DNA of 64,000 bases from Peptoclostridium acidaminophilum DSM 3953. Its GTDB lineage: Bacteria > Bacillota > Clostridia > Peptostreptococcales > Peptostreptococcaceae. The notes below the pieces were generated by a model. It made no database searches and was not told where the DNA came from. It was given only the letters and a program-made list of their open reading frames with translations. Shown here in pieces: positions 1-7,077 of the stretch (its first letter is position 1; every line of letters starts with the position of its first letter). Location of the stretch: NCBI RefSeq assembly GCF_000597865.1, contig NZ_CP007453.1, forward strand, positions 310,001 through 374,000, given 5' to 3'. Position numbers and translations under genes: made by a program.

Positions 1-68
1 AGCGCCATTGTAAGTGCGGCGTACACGGCTGCTACAATTGCTGTTTTTACAAGATTTTTAGTTTGCAT
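1..68 (-). CDS. Partial membrane protein, ECF-transporter S-component-like (N-terminus only)
   Basis: Only the first 22 codons lie in the window; the gene continues beyond base 1. The reverse strand reads MQTKNLVKTAIVAAVYAALT, a short basic stretch followed by an alanine-rich membrane helix. This start style is typical of ECF transporter substrate-binding subunits such as QueT, FolT or ThiT. The ATG at 68 is preceded on the minus strand by GAAGGGAG and then a T run. The family assignment rests on very little sequence and the substrate cannot be told. Confidence 0.45.
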   Translation of the reverse strand, partial: MQTKNLVKTAIVAAVYAALTMA

Positions 69-456
69 AAAAAAAACTCCCTTCAACATAAACAGTTATG
101 TTTTACAGAGTTACCTACAAGCACAGATATACTATCCTTCTTGTTTTTGAAAAGTGGGTAACCAAGAAAACACTTTATAATTAAATTCATGTCCTTTCTC
201 TAAAAAAAGAATGGACTTCAAATCACATATGATTATAGCACATAAGAGCTTGCCTTGTAAGGACTTATTTTGGAAATTTGTCGATATGCGGGAATGATTC
301 AAAGTCAAAAAAATCTATTGGTTGTTTGCAATACATAGACAGGGGGTATTAGTAAGCTTATAAGCAAACGCCCTGATAGATAATTGTCGATTGACAAAGA
401 GCCTGGAGGGATCGTAAATATGAGATAAGAAAACTACTGATTTGGGGGGTGACATC
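69..456. other. Intergenic stretch, no convincing gene
   Basis: The left part is the leader of the minus-strand gene at 1-68. At 391-396 there is a TTGACA followed 18 bases later by TAAATA, a fair promoter pointing right towards the 26-codon ORF. An imperfect inverted repeat lies around 341-384 (CAGGG...CCCTG). I see no conserved RNA family that I can name. Confidence 0.4.
105..168 (-). promoter_or_regulatory. Possible structured leader upstream of the ECF-like gene
   Basis: In the minus-strand transcript the segment has a TTCTTG/CAAGAA pairing enclosing GTTACC, and a GGTAAC about 45 bases further on can pair with that loop, giving a pseudoknot-like arrangement. Vitamin and queuosine-precursor transporters are often riboswitch-controlled, which is why I note it. 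It does not match the preQ1-I or THF consensus as I remember them, so the element is only a suggestion. Confidence 0.2.
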
Positions 457-537
457 ATGAAGAAATTTCGTCTGTTGATTGGAACAAGTGCTATAATGCT
501 TGCACTCATTGGATCCTCTGGGCATACACTTCTATAG
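457..537 (+). CDS. Possible 26-residue hydrophobic mini-protein
   Basis: The ATG at 457 follows a strong GGGGGG Shine-Dalgarno sequence with about 6 bases of spacing. The product begins MKKFRLLIGTSAIMLALIGS and ends after HTLL at a TAG. A basic start followed by a hydrophobic core resembles a signal peptide or a single small membrane peptide. A possible promoter lies at 391-420 and a strong terminator at 592-622, so it could be its own short transcript. It could also be the remnant of a truncated secreted protein. Confidence 0.4.
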   Translation: MKKFRLLIGTSAIMLALIGSSGHTLL

Positions 538-591
538 AAAAGTAAATTAAAGATTAAAAACAAAAATAAATTCCAGATAATGCCGTCAAAT

Positions 592-623
592 AAAAACTCC
601 CGCCTCATAAACGGGAGTTTTTA
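592..623 (+). terminator. Intrinsic terminator
   Basis: An 11-bp perfect stem AAAAACTCCCG / CGGGAGTTTTT (592-602 and 612-622) with a 9-base loop ends in a T run. It would stop transcription from the mini-ORF before the ATPase promoter. Confidence 0.85.
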
Positions 624-731
624 TTTTGAATAAAATATCTTAAATAATAATATCGTAAATGATAATAAATATTTCATTAAAACCTTAGATAAATCAAATT
701 TCAAATATAAGATATTTTTATATAAAAAGTG

Positions 732-760
732 TTGCAGCGTTGGGTATGTAGTATTATAAT
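732..760 (+). promoter_or_regulatory. Sigma-A type promoter of the P-type ATPase gene
   Basis: TTGCAG at 732-737 and a perfect TATAAT at 755-760 are separated by 17 bases. Transcription would start near 767, which excludes the upstream in-frame ATG at 768 as the translation start and supports the ATG at 858. Confidence 0.8.
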
Positions 761-857
761 TTAACATATGAACAAGTATTCAGATGAAAATCATTTTGGA
801 GAATTTCTAAATGCCATATACATAAAACAAGCAGATGCAGCAACGGGAGGAGATAGC

Positions 858-3023
858 ATGAAGAAAAAATTCCTTTTGAAAGGCCTTGACTGCGCAAGCT
901 GCGCGGCCAAGATAGAAAAGAAGATCGGCGAACTCGATTTTGTAGAGGATGCAAGCTACAGCTTCGCAAACGGGGTTTTGACGCTGGATATTGCGGAAGG
1001 CTCATTGTCTGAAGATGAAGATATGGTCAAGACAATAAGCAAAATAGTCGACAGCATTGAACACGGCGTTGTAGTTAGTGAATTAAGGCAGAAAAACCTG
1101 AGCCGGAGCGAAGAAAACCGGGAAACGGAAGATAACAGCGAAGAAGACTATGACGGGGACTCCCAGGAGGCCAGGAAAAGGCATTATAAAATTGCCGCAG
1201 GAGCATTGCTTCTAGTGTTGCTTAATACGGCCAGGATAAGCTGGCCATATGACATATTAATATATGTGTTCGCCTATTTGCTGGCCGGCTCAGGGGTCCT
1301 TCTAAGGGCCGCCAAGGACATCGCAAGGGGAAAGCTTTTCGATGAGAATTTTCTTATGAGTATAGCTACAATTGGAGCTTTTATGTTGGGAGAATACTCG
1401 GAAGCAGTAGGAGTAATGCTTTTTTATCAGATTGGCGAGGCTTTCCAGTCTCATGCAGTGAACAATTCAAGAAGATCAATAAAGGAAATACTAAACATCA
1501 GGCCCAAATATGCCAACATTAAGCGGCATGACAAAGTAGAGAGCGTAAGTCCTGAAAGTGTAAATCCGGGGGACATCATAGTGGTCAGGCCGGGAGAGAG
1601 AGTACCTCTCGACGGCGAGGTGTTAAGCGGAAGCTCTATGGCCGACACTTCTGCTCTTACAGGAGAGCCTGTTCCCAGGAGAGTTTCAAAGGGAGACAGC
1701 ATACTCTCGGGCTTTATAAACAAGGATTCTCTGATTGAAGTCAGGGTGACAAAGGAGTTTGAAGACTCGGCGGTAAGCAGGATACTGGAGATGGTGGAAA
1801 GCGCAGGAGCAAGGAAAGCGCCAACGGAACAGTTCATAACGAGATTCTCGAGATATTACACACCGTTTGTAGTGGCTGCGGCAGTGATTATAGCTCTGAT
1901 TCCGCCGCTTGCCGGATTTGGAGGCTTTCCTGAATGGATCAGGAGATCGCTCATATTTCTTGTAATATCATGCCCGTGTGCGCTTGTGGTATCAATACCA
2001 CTTGGTTTTTTCGGAGGGATAGGGACTGCCTCGAGAAACGGCATACTTGTAAAGGGAGGAAACTATCTGGAGGCTCTCAATTATGTGGGTACGGTGGTTT
2101 TCGACAAGACGGGAACTCTTACAAAAGGGAACTTCGAGGTAGCAAAAATAGTCCCGTTTTCAGGATTCAGCATGGATGAGCTTCTTAAAACGGCTGCCAG
2201 GGCTGAGTCGCATTCGAACCATCCTATAGCGGAATCGATAAAAAGGGCTTATGATCGGGATTTGGATATGGGAGACATCACTGTATACAGCGAGCATGCA
2301 GGGCAAGGAGTATCAGCAACTATAGACGGAAAAGTGGTTCTGGCGGGCAACAACAAGCTAATGGCGCAAAATGGTATATTGCTGCCAATGTATTCGGAAA
2401 ATGGAACAATTGTACACGTATCAAGCGATGGCAGGTACATTGGATATATTGTTATTGAAGATGAGCTCAAGGAAGGAGTTTCTGACTCCGTTGCAAAGCT
2501 CAAGGGAATGGGCGTTGAAAACGTAATGATGTTCACCGGGGACAGAATGATTGCCGCAGAGGCGGTTGCTAAGGAGATAGGGCTTGATGGCTTCCGGGCC
2601 GAGCTGCTCCCTAATGGCAAGGTTGAGGCTTTTGAAAAGCTTTCAGATGATATTGAGGCTGCGTCGGGGAAAAGAGGAAGGGTCGCATTTGTTGGGGACG
2701 GCATAAACGACGCTCCCGTGCTGGCGAGGGCTGACGTAGGAATATCTATGGGGGCCCTCGGAAGCGATGCGGCTATAGAGGCTGCCGACATAGTCATAAT
2801 GGATGACAAGATATCCAAAATCGCCACAGCCATAAGCATCGCAAAATATACAAAAAAGATAGTGCTACAAAACATTGTCCTGGCACTGGGTGTAAAAGGA
2901 GCAGTAATGCTGCTTGGAGTCTTCGGGCTTGCGACTATGTGGATGGCAGTGTTTGCCGATGTGGGCGTGGCGCTTCTTGCCATATTCAACTCGGCAAGGA
3001 TACTGGGGCGCAAATTTGCATAA
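858..3023 (+). CDS. Heavy-metal translocating P1B-type ATPase (Zn/Cd/Pb exporter type)
   Basis: A membrane pump of 721 residues that exports soft divalent cations with ATP. The N-terminal HMA domain has the metal-binding motif DCASCAAK at about residue 11. A TGEP actuator motif lies near 268, the transmembrane CPC metal site near 371, the phosphorylation motif DKTGTLT near 415, the SHSNHP nucleotide-binding motif near 451 and GDGINDAP near 613. The CPCALVVSIP context is like CadA/ZntA rather than copper pumps; the ion is inferred. The start at 858 has GGGAGGAG upstream; an in-frame ATG at 768 would add 30 residues but lies at the predicted transcription start. An acidic linker (about residues 85-115) follows the HMA domain. 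It appears monocistronic. Confidence 0.9.
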   Translation: MKKKFLLKGLDCASCAAKIEKKIGELDFVEDASYSFANGVLTLDIAEGSLSEDEDMVKTISKIVDSIEHGVVVSELRQKNLSRSEENRETEDNSEEDYDGDSQEARKRHYKIAAGALLLVLLNTARISWPYDILIYVFAYLLAGSGVLLRAAKDIARGKLFDENFLMSIATIGAFMLGEYSEAVGVMLFYQIGEAFQSHAVNNSRRSIKEILNIRPKYANIKRHDKVESVSPESVNPGDIIVVRPGERVPLDGEVLSGSSMADTSALTGEPVPRRVSKGDSILSGFINKDSLIEVRVTKEFEDSAVSRILEMVESAGARKAPTEQFITRFSRYYTPFVVAAAVIIALIPPLAGFGGFPEWIRRSLIFLVISCPCALVVSIPLGFFGGIGTASRNGILVKGGNYLEALNYVGTVVFDKTGTLTKGNFEVAKIVPFSGFSMDELLKTAARAESHSNHPIAESIKRAYDRDLDMGDITVYSEHAGQGVSATIDGKVVLAGNNKLMAQNGILLPMYSENGTIVHVSSDGRYIGYIVIEDELKEGVSDSVAKLKGMGVENVMMFTGDRMIAAEAVAKEIGLDGFRAELLPNGKVEAFEKLSDDIEAASGKRGRVAFVGDGINDAPVLARADVGISMGALGSDAAIEAADIVIMDDKISKIATAISIAKYTKKIVLQNIVLALGVKGAVMLLGVFGLATMWMAVFADVGVALLAIFNSARILGRKFA

Positions 3024-3117
3024 AAATATAACGAAAAATTAAATTTAGTTAAAACTGGTTCGGCGGATTGTCAGCAGGGGTATAAATGCATCAAGACTAA
3101 ATTTGGGGGACAATATA

Positions 3118-4509
3118 ATGAGGAAAATTCTAAAGCTTTTAGCCTTGCTTCTGTGTCTGGGTATTGCATCATCCGGAATCTCATACGCCGACTCCGTCAG
3201 GGTAAAGATAAACGAGCAGTATCTTCAGATGGAGGTGCCTCCAATTATACAAAGCGGGAGGACGCTGGTGCCTCTTAGAGCGATCTTTGAGGCTCTTGGA
3301 GCAAGCGTGGAATGGGATGAGAAGACTAGAACAGTGACTGCAGTAAAAGGTGAAAGTATAATAAAGCTCCTAATAGACAGCATTGAGGCCAACGTCGGAG
3401 GCAAGGAAGTGAAGCTTGATGTACCGGCAACAATAGTTAACGGAAGGACTTTGGTTCCTGTCAGATTTGTATCTGAAAGTCTAGGGGCAAGCGTAGATTG
3501 GGACTCGCAAAGCATGACTGTTTTAATTACACCGGCTGAAGCTCAGGAGACAGCGCTTGCAGCGGCCATGATTGAAGACAAATGGGGCTACATAGACAAA
3601 TCGGGGAATGTAGTAATACCTCCAGTGCTGCCAGTTGCAGGAGATTTCAGCGAAGGCTTGGCTGCGGTGCCGTTTTTCGAAGGAAACGAATACATCGGTC
3701 TTAGCTATATAGACATGGAGGGCAACCTTCTGACATATCCTCAGTTCCACAATGCCGCGTATTTTTCGGAGGGACTGGCAGCAGTCGGCAGGGACGGAAA
3801 GTGGGGGTACATCGACAATAAGGGCAATATGGTGATAGATTACAAGTATGAAGCGGTCAGTAGTTTTTCTGAAGGTCTTGCTCCGGTTCTGTTTGGAGAC
3901 AAGTGGGGATTTATAGACAGAGCGGGTAAAGTTGCTATAGAAGCTGAGTACGATGCGGCCAAGGAATTTTCAGAGGGGCTTGCAGCTGTTTTAAAAGACG
4001 GCAAATGCGGTTTCATAGATAATCAGGGAAATATGGTTATAGAAGCGCAATACGAATACATCAGGCCGCAGTTTGAATATGCAATAGATTTTTCGGAGGA
4101 TTTGGCAACGGTGATAGTAGATGGCAAGTGTGGTTTCATTGACAAACAGGGGAATATGGTCATAAAGCCGGAGTATGGCTTGGCCTGGAACTTTTCAGAC
4201 GGTCTTGCAGCAGTAGCGGTAGGCTTTGAATACGGCTTCATTGACAAAACTGGCAGGATGGTCATAGAGCCGAGATTTGACTCTGCAGTTGGCTTCACAG
4301 AAGGTCTGACGCCTGTCAATATAGGCGGGAAGTGGGGCTTTATAGACAAGAGTGGAAAAGAGGTTATAAGCCCTAAATACGAATATGCAATGCATTTTTC
4401 ACAGGGTCTTGCAGCAGTTGAAATCGGAGGCAAATGGGGTTTTGTGGACAAGCAGGGCAACCTTGTTATAGAGGCAAAGTACGACATGGTTTCATCGTTT
4501 AATAAATAG
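3118..4509 (+). CDS. Secreted stalk-domain (copper amine oxidase N-like) protein with WG repeats
   Basis: 463 residues. A signal peptide (MRKILKLLALLLCLGIASS) is followed by two copies of the stalk/copper amine oxidase N-terminal-like module, each with a GRTLVP motif and a LGASV-W-D end, at about residues 25-140. The rest is about nine WG/KWG repeats of the type (D/K)-KWG(F/Y)IDK.G..V, spaced roughly 30-40 residues apart. It is probably exported and attached to or sitting at the cell surface, where such proteins may bind ligands; no enzyme activity is evident. The ATG at 3118 has GGGGGA seven bases upstream; an in-frame TTG at 3103 is less likely. Confidence 0.85.
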   Translation: MRKILKLLALLLCLGIASSGISYADSVRVKINEQYLQMEVPPIIQSGRTLVPLRAIFEALGASVEWDEKTRTVTAVKGESIIKLLIDSIEANVGGKEVKLDVPATIVNGRTLVPVRFVSESLGASVDWDSQSMTVLITPAEAQETALAAAMIEDKWGYIDKSGNVVIPPVLPVAGDFSEGLAAVPFFEGNEYIGLSYIDMEGNLLTYPQFHNAAYFSEGLAAVGRDGKWGYIDNKGNMVIDYKYEAVSSFSEGLAPVLFGDKWGFIDRAGKVAIEAEYDAAKEFSEGLAAVLKDGKCGFIDNQGNMVIEAQYEYIRPQFEYAIDFSEDLATVIVDGKCGFIDKQGNMVIKPEYGLAWNFSDGLAAVAVGFEYGFIDKTGRMVIEPRFDSAVGFTEGLTPVNIGGKWGFIDKSGKEVISPKYEYAMHFSQGLAAVEIGGKWGFVDKQGNLVIEAKYDMVSSFNK

Positions 4510-4524
4510 AAAATATTAAAAAAC

Positions 4525-4556
4525 AGCTTCAGGCATATATGGTCTGGAGCTTTTTT
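4525..4556 (+). terminator. Intrinsic terminator after the WG-repeat gene
   Basis: AGCTTCAG (4525-4532) pairs with CTGGAGCT (4544-4551, one G-T pair) and is followed by six T residues. Confidence 0.8.
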
Positions 4557-4602
4557 GATTGCAGAAAAATATATACGAGGTATTACAACGCAATTAATAA
4601 AA

Positions 4603-4623
4603 GTTGAATGATAAAAAAATATC
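4603..4623 (+). promoter_or_regulatory. 21-bp element shared with the malic-enzyme leader (copy 1)
   Basis: The 21 bases 4603-4623 (core TTGAATGATAAAAAAATAT) recur exactly at 14496-14516, upstream of the malic enzyme/transporter genes. Both copies lie roughly 110-130 bases before the first start codon of a Na+-related operon. A TTGACA at 4637-4642 follows here. A binding site for the CitB-like response regulator at 13816 is an inference. Confidence 0.45.
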
Positions 4624-4735
4624 GAAATATTTTAAATTGACACAAATATTTAGAAATAAGTACTTAACATTTATGCTAAGTCTGGTTGAGTGTATATTTG
4701 TATAAAGGTCTACATGTGAAAAGGAGGAGAAAGCT

Positions 4736-4879
4736 GTGAAATCGCCGATTATTATGATATTGCTGGGTATGTTTTGGCTGGTTTTGGAGGGTAAATTCTC
4801 TTTGGAGATAATGCTTCTGGGAGCTGTTGCATGCAGCTGCGTTTATTGTTTCAACAGGCTTGACTATATTTCAAAATAG
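4736..4879 (+). CDS. mrpE: MrpE-like antiporter subunit, N-terminal part (ends at in-frame TAG)
   Basis: 47 codons from a GTG with a strong AAGGAGGAG upstream. The product has two hydrophobic segments (LLGMFWLVLEGKFSLE... and LLGAVACSCVYC), like the start of MnhE/MrpE/MbhA proteins. The TAG at 4877-4879 is in the same frame as the next ORF; if read through, the two would give one protein of 159 residues, the normal MrpE length. So this is either the first half of a split gene, an inactivated gene, a sequencing error, or a readthrough case. First gene of the antiporter operon. Confidence 0.65.
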   Translation: MKSPIIMILLGMFWLVLEGKFSLEIMLLGAVACSCVYCFNRLDYISK

Positions 4880-4891
4880 GCGGGATGGAGA

Positions 4892-5215
4892 ATGGCTAGA
4901 AAAATATTTTATGCTTGCGAATATGTCATTTTGCTGCTGAAAGAAGTGGTGGCAGCAAATGTTGCTGTTGCCAGGATTGTCCTCAGTCGAAATATGGACG
5001 TCTCGCCTGCCGTAGTGAGCTTCGAGAGCAGGCTGAAGTCTGACTTTTTGAGGACAATACTTGCAAATTCTATAACGCTTACTCCCGGAACAATAACTAT
5101 TGATATGCAGGAAGGAAAATACACTGTGCATTGCCTCAGGGAGGAGTTCGGAAAAGGCCTGGGCAATTCGAGATTCGAAGAAATACTGTTGAAAATTGAA
5201 GGGATGAAGCCATGA
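4892..5215 (+). CDS. mrpE: MrpE-like antiporter subunit, C-terminal part
   Basis: 107 residues in the same frame as the preceding 47-codon ORF, separated by TAG plus four codons. It holds a membrane segment and the MnhE signature region with KSDF...ILANSITLTPGT at about residues 49-67, the most conserved part of MrpE. Its own ATG has GGATGGAGA just upstream, so re-initiation is possible. MrpE subunits are part of Na+(or K+)/H+ antiporter complexes in the membrane. The stop codon overlaps the start of mrpF (ATGA). Confidence 0.75.
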   Translation: MARKIFYACEYVILLLKEVVAANVAVARIVLSRNMDVSPAVVSFESRLKSDFLRTILANSITLTPGTITIDMQEGKYTVHCLREEFGKGLGNSRFEEILLKIEGMKP

Positions 5216-5475
5216 ATAATATTCTGACGATATCCAGCATAGCTCTTTCTTTTACAATAATCATGTGCATGGCCAGGGCCGTGAAGGGCCCATTGACTGT
5301 GGACAGGCTCATAGCTGTGAATGTTATAGGAACAAAGACGATAGTCCTCATAGCGTTTGCGTCGTTTATCATGAATGAGACGTACTTCATAGATGTGATT
5401 CTCGTATACTCGATGATCAGCTTTGTAGCATCACTGGGGCTTTCGGAACTCATTCAAGGAAGGGTGGATGACTAG
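5212..5475 (+). CDS. mrpF: MrpF/MnhF/MbhB-type antiporter subunit
   Basis: 87 residues with three predicted membrane helices. The central GPLTVDRLIAVNVIGTKT segment is the family hallmark (GP-x-x-x-DR). It overlaps the upstream gene by 4 bases (ATGA) and lies 2 bases before mrpG, so translation is probably coupled. Small hydrophobic subunit of the cation/proton antiporter complex. Confidence 0.88.
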   Translation: MNNILTISSIALSFTIIMCMARAVKGPLTVDRLIAVNVIGTKTIVLIAFASFIMNETYFIDVILVYSMISFVASLGLSELIQGRVDD

Positions 5476-5477
5476 GC

Positions 5478-5795
5478 ATGAAAATGGCGATTATTGTTCT
5501 TTTGTTAATTGGCGGGATTTTCTTTTTTGCAGTCGGGACTGTAGGAATTATAAGATTCAATGACACATTCGAAAGGGCGCATGCGGCAGCAAAATGCGAC
5601 ACTCTTGGCGCTGTTCTCAGCCTGAGCGCGCTTGCCGTATACGGAGGCTTTTCAATCTCAAGCATAAAGCTGATGCTTGCAATAGTCTTACTCTGGATTA
5701 CAAATCCTGTAGCCACTCACATCATATCCAGGGCGGAGTACAGAAGAAGAATTGAAAAAAACGCAATAGGAGCTGGTGGGAATGAAAATATTTAG
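5478..5795 (+). CDS. mrpG: MrpG/MnhG/MbhC-type antiporter subunit
   Basis: 105 residues. It starts with a helix, followed by the conserved FFAVGTVGIIRFNDTFERAH segment (G-x-x-RF-D-x-x-R-H-A-A pattern at about residues 13-36) and KCDTLG, typical of MrpG. It overlaps the next gene by 14 bases. Part of the membrane arm of the antiporter. Confidence 0.88.
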   Translation: MKMAIIVLLLIGGIFFFAVGTVGIIRFNDTFERAHAAAKCDTLGAVLSLSALAVYGGFSISSIKLMLAIVLLWITNPVATHIISRAEYRRRIEKNAIGAGGNENI

Positions 5796-6021
5796 CCTGA
5801 TAATGCTTTTGTTTTTAATATGCTCGTCTGTAGCCGTCTCACTTATTAAGGACATACTCAGTGCAATTATAGTTTTCATGGCATACAGCCTGATAATGGC
5901 CGTACTCTGGCAGCAACTCAACGCTCCGGATCTTGCAATAACCGAGGCGGCCGTTGGAGCTGGAATTACCACGCTTCTTTTCATACTTACGCTCAAGCGG
6001 ATAAAGGGGGGGACGAGTTGA
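5782..6021 (+). CDS. DUF4040/MbhD-like subunit (piece of MrpA)
   Basis: 79 residues with three hydrophobic helices. The segment QLNAPDLAITEAAVGAG is the hallmark of the DUF4040 domain that forms part of the C-terminal region of MrpA and stands alone as MbhD in archaeal Mbh complexes. The start at 5782 has AGGAG at 5768-5772 with good spacing; an in-frame GTG at 5776 is too close. It overlaps mrpG and the next ORF, indicating tight coupling. Confidence 0.82.
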   Translation: MKIFSLIMLLFLICSSVAVSLIKDILSAIIVFMAYSLIMAVLWQQLNAPDLAITEAAVGAGITTLLFILTLKRIKGGTS

Positions 6022-6314
6022 GGAAAGTCGCATCAGTGATTCTTACGCTTAGCATAATAACCGTTTTGCTTTTCGCGGTTTCCGAGCTTCCGGAGTTCGG
6101 GAGTGAAAAGTCACCGGCGCATAACTACGTAAGCAAGACATATCTTGAAGAGACTATGCACGAGACTGGAGCTTTGAATATTGTAACGGGCATAATACTG
6201 GACTATAGGGCTTTTGACACGTTCATAGAGGCTACGGTCATGTTTGCGGGAGCCATGGTGGTTCTCCTGCTTTTAAGAAAAGAAGGTGAAGACTGTGAAC
6301 AGCACAATTCTTAG
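6018..6314 (+). CDS. MbhE-like subunit (piece of MrpA/MrpB region)
   Basis: 98 residues, TTG start preceded by GGGGGGGAC and overlapping the upstream TGA. One N-terminal helix, a polar part with NYVSKTYLEETMHETGALNIV, then GIILDYRAFDTFIEATV and a final helix. The DYR-x-FDT-x-x-E motif matches the MbhE-like domain found at the C-terminus of MrpA. Its separation from MbhD-like and NuoL-like parts shows that MrpA is split into individual genes here. Confidence 0.8.
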   Translation: MRKVASVILTLSIITVLLFAVSELPEFGSEKSPAHNYVSKTYLEETMHETGALNIVTGIILDYRAFDTFIEATVMFAGAMVVLLLLRKEGEDCEQHNS

Positions 6315-6714
6315 TATGGTTTCAAGCATGGTGATACCCTTCATACAGCTATTTGGCATTTACGTGATAGTAAACGGGCACATCTCTCCAGGGGGCGGAT
6401 TCGCGGGAGGGACGATAATAGGCGTAAGCCTTATACTCTTCAGAATAGTCGGAGGCAGCGATGCCGCAAAGAAGAAGTATCCATACCAGCGACTCATTAA
6501 AATGACATGTCTTTCACTCATTTCCTACGGCTTAATCAAGGGTTATTCGTTTATAAACGGAGGCCTTGATCTCCACATGTACGATCTTCCCATAGGAACA
6601 CCCGGAGATATATTATCAGGAAGATACCTTCTGCCTCTCAACATATTTGTAGGAGCCATAGTCGCTTCTGCAATGTACTTTTTATACGCCCTGTTCAGCG
6701 AAGGAGAAATATAA
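6295..6714 (+). CDS. mrpB: MrpB/MnhB/MbhF-type antiporter subunit
   Basis: 139 residues and four predicted helices. The family motif GHISPGGGFAGG (about residues 29-40) is intact. I chose GTG 6295 because AGAAGG lies 8 bases before it; an in-frame GTG at 6286 would add three residues. It overlaps the upstream gene by 20 bases and lies directly against mrpC. Confidence 0.88.
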   Translation: MNSTILSMVSSMVIPFIQLFGIYVIVNGHISPGGGFAGGTIIGVSLILFRIVGGSDAAKKKYPYQRLIKMTCLSLISYGLIKGYSFINGGLDLHMYDLPIGTPGDILSGRYLLPLNIFVGAIVASAMYFLYALFSEGEI

Positions 6715-7077
6715 ATGGAAAGACTCATTACAAACTATGTCGAGGTATGTGCAATAGTACTCTTTGGAGTGGGATTCATGACACTTCTCATGCACAACAA
6801 CATGATAAAAAAAATAATTGGTCTCAACATAATGGATACTGCGGTATTCTTGTTTTTTATAGCTAAGGGATATATTAGCGGCAAGCAGGCTCCGATTGTG
6901 GTTGGAAAGCTCGAGCAGGCATCGGCTTACATCAACCCTGTACCTACAGCGCTCATGCTCACAGGGATAGTAGTCGCCGTAAGCACTACTGCTCTGGCGC
7001 TAGCGCTTACAGTGAGGCTCCATGAAAAGTACGGCACTATTGAGCTTGACGAGATTATAAGGATGAGGGAGGCGTAG
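6715..7077 (+). CDS. mrpC: MrpC/MnhC/MbhG-type (NuoK-like) antiporter subunit
   Basis: 120 residues, three helices. The IIGLNIMDTAVFLFF segment and the later PTALMLTGIVVAVSTTALAL segment match the NuoK-like MrpC family. No gap to mrpB and directly followed by mrpD. Membrane subunit involved in cation or proton movement. Confidence 0.9.
   Translation: MERLITNYVEVCAIVLFGVGFMTLLMHNNMIKKIIGLNIMDTAVFLFFIAKGYISGKQAPIVVGKLEQASAYINPVPTALMLTGIVVAVSTTALALALTVRLHEKYGTIELDEIIRMREA

Noticed and set aside
105-168. preQ1-I riboswitch
   Set aside because: GGTT and an A-rich tail are there, but the stem and the 3' pairing do not fit the consensus.
341-384. c-di-GMP-like riboswitch before the mini-ORF
   Set aside because: Only CAGGG/CCCTG pairing is present; the conserved GCAAAGCC-type bases are not.
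315-608. 97-residue reverse-strand ORF
   Set aside because: No ribosome-binding site; it runs through the mini-ORF and the terminator and has no family features.
2249-3013. 254-residue reverse-strand ORF inside the P-type ATPase gene
   Set aside because: Antisense shadow of a gene with clear motifs; composition rich in Ser/Ala as expected for antisense of coding DNA.
4877-4879. TAG in mrpE read as pyrrolysine
   Set aside because: No evidence of a pyl system in the window and a membrane subunit is not a known pyrrolysine protein; kept only as an alternative.
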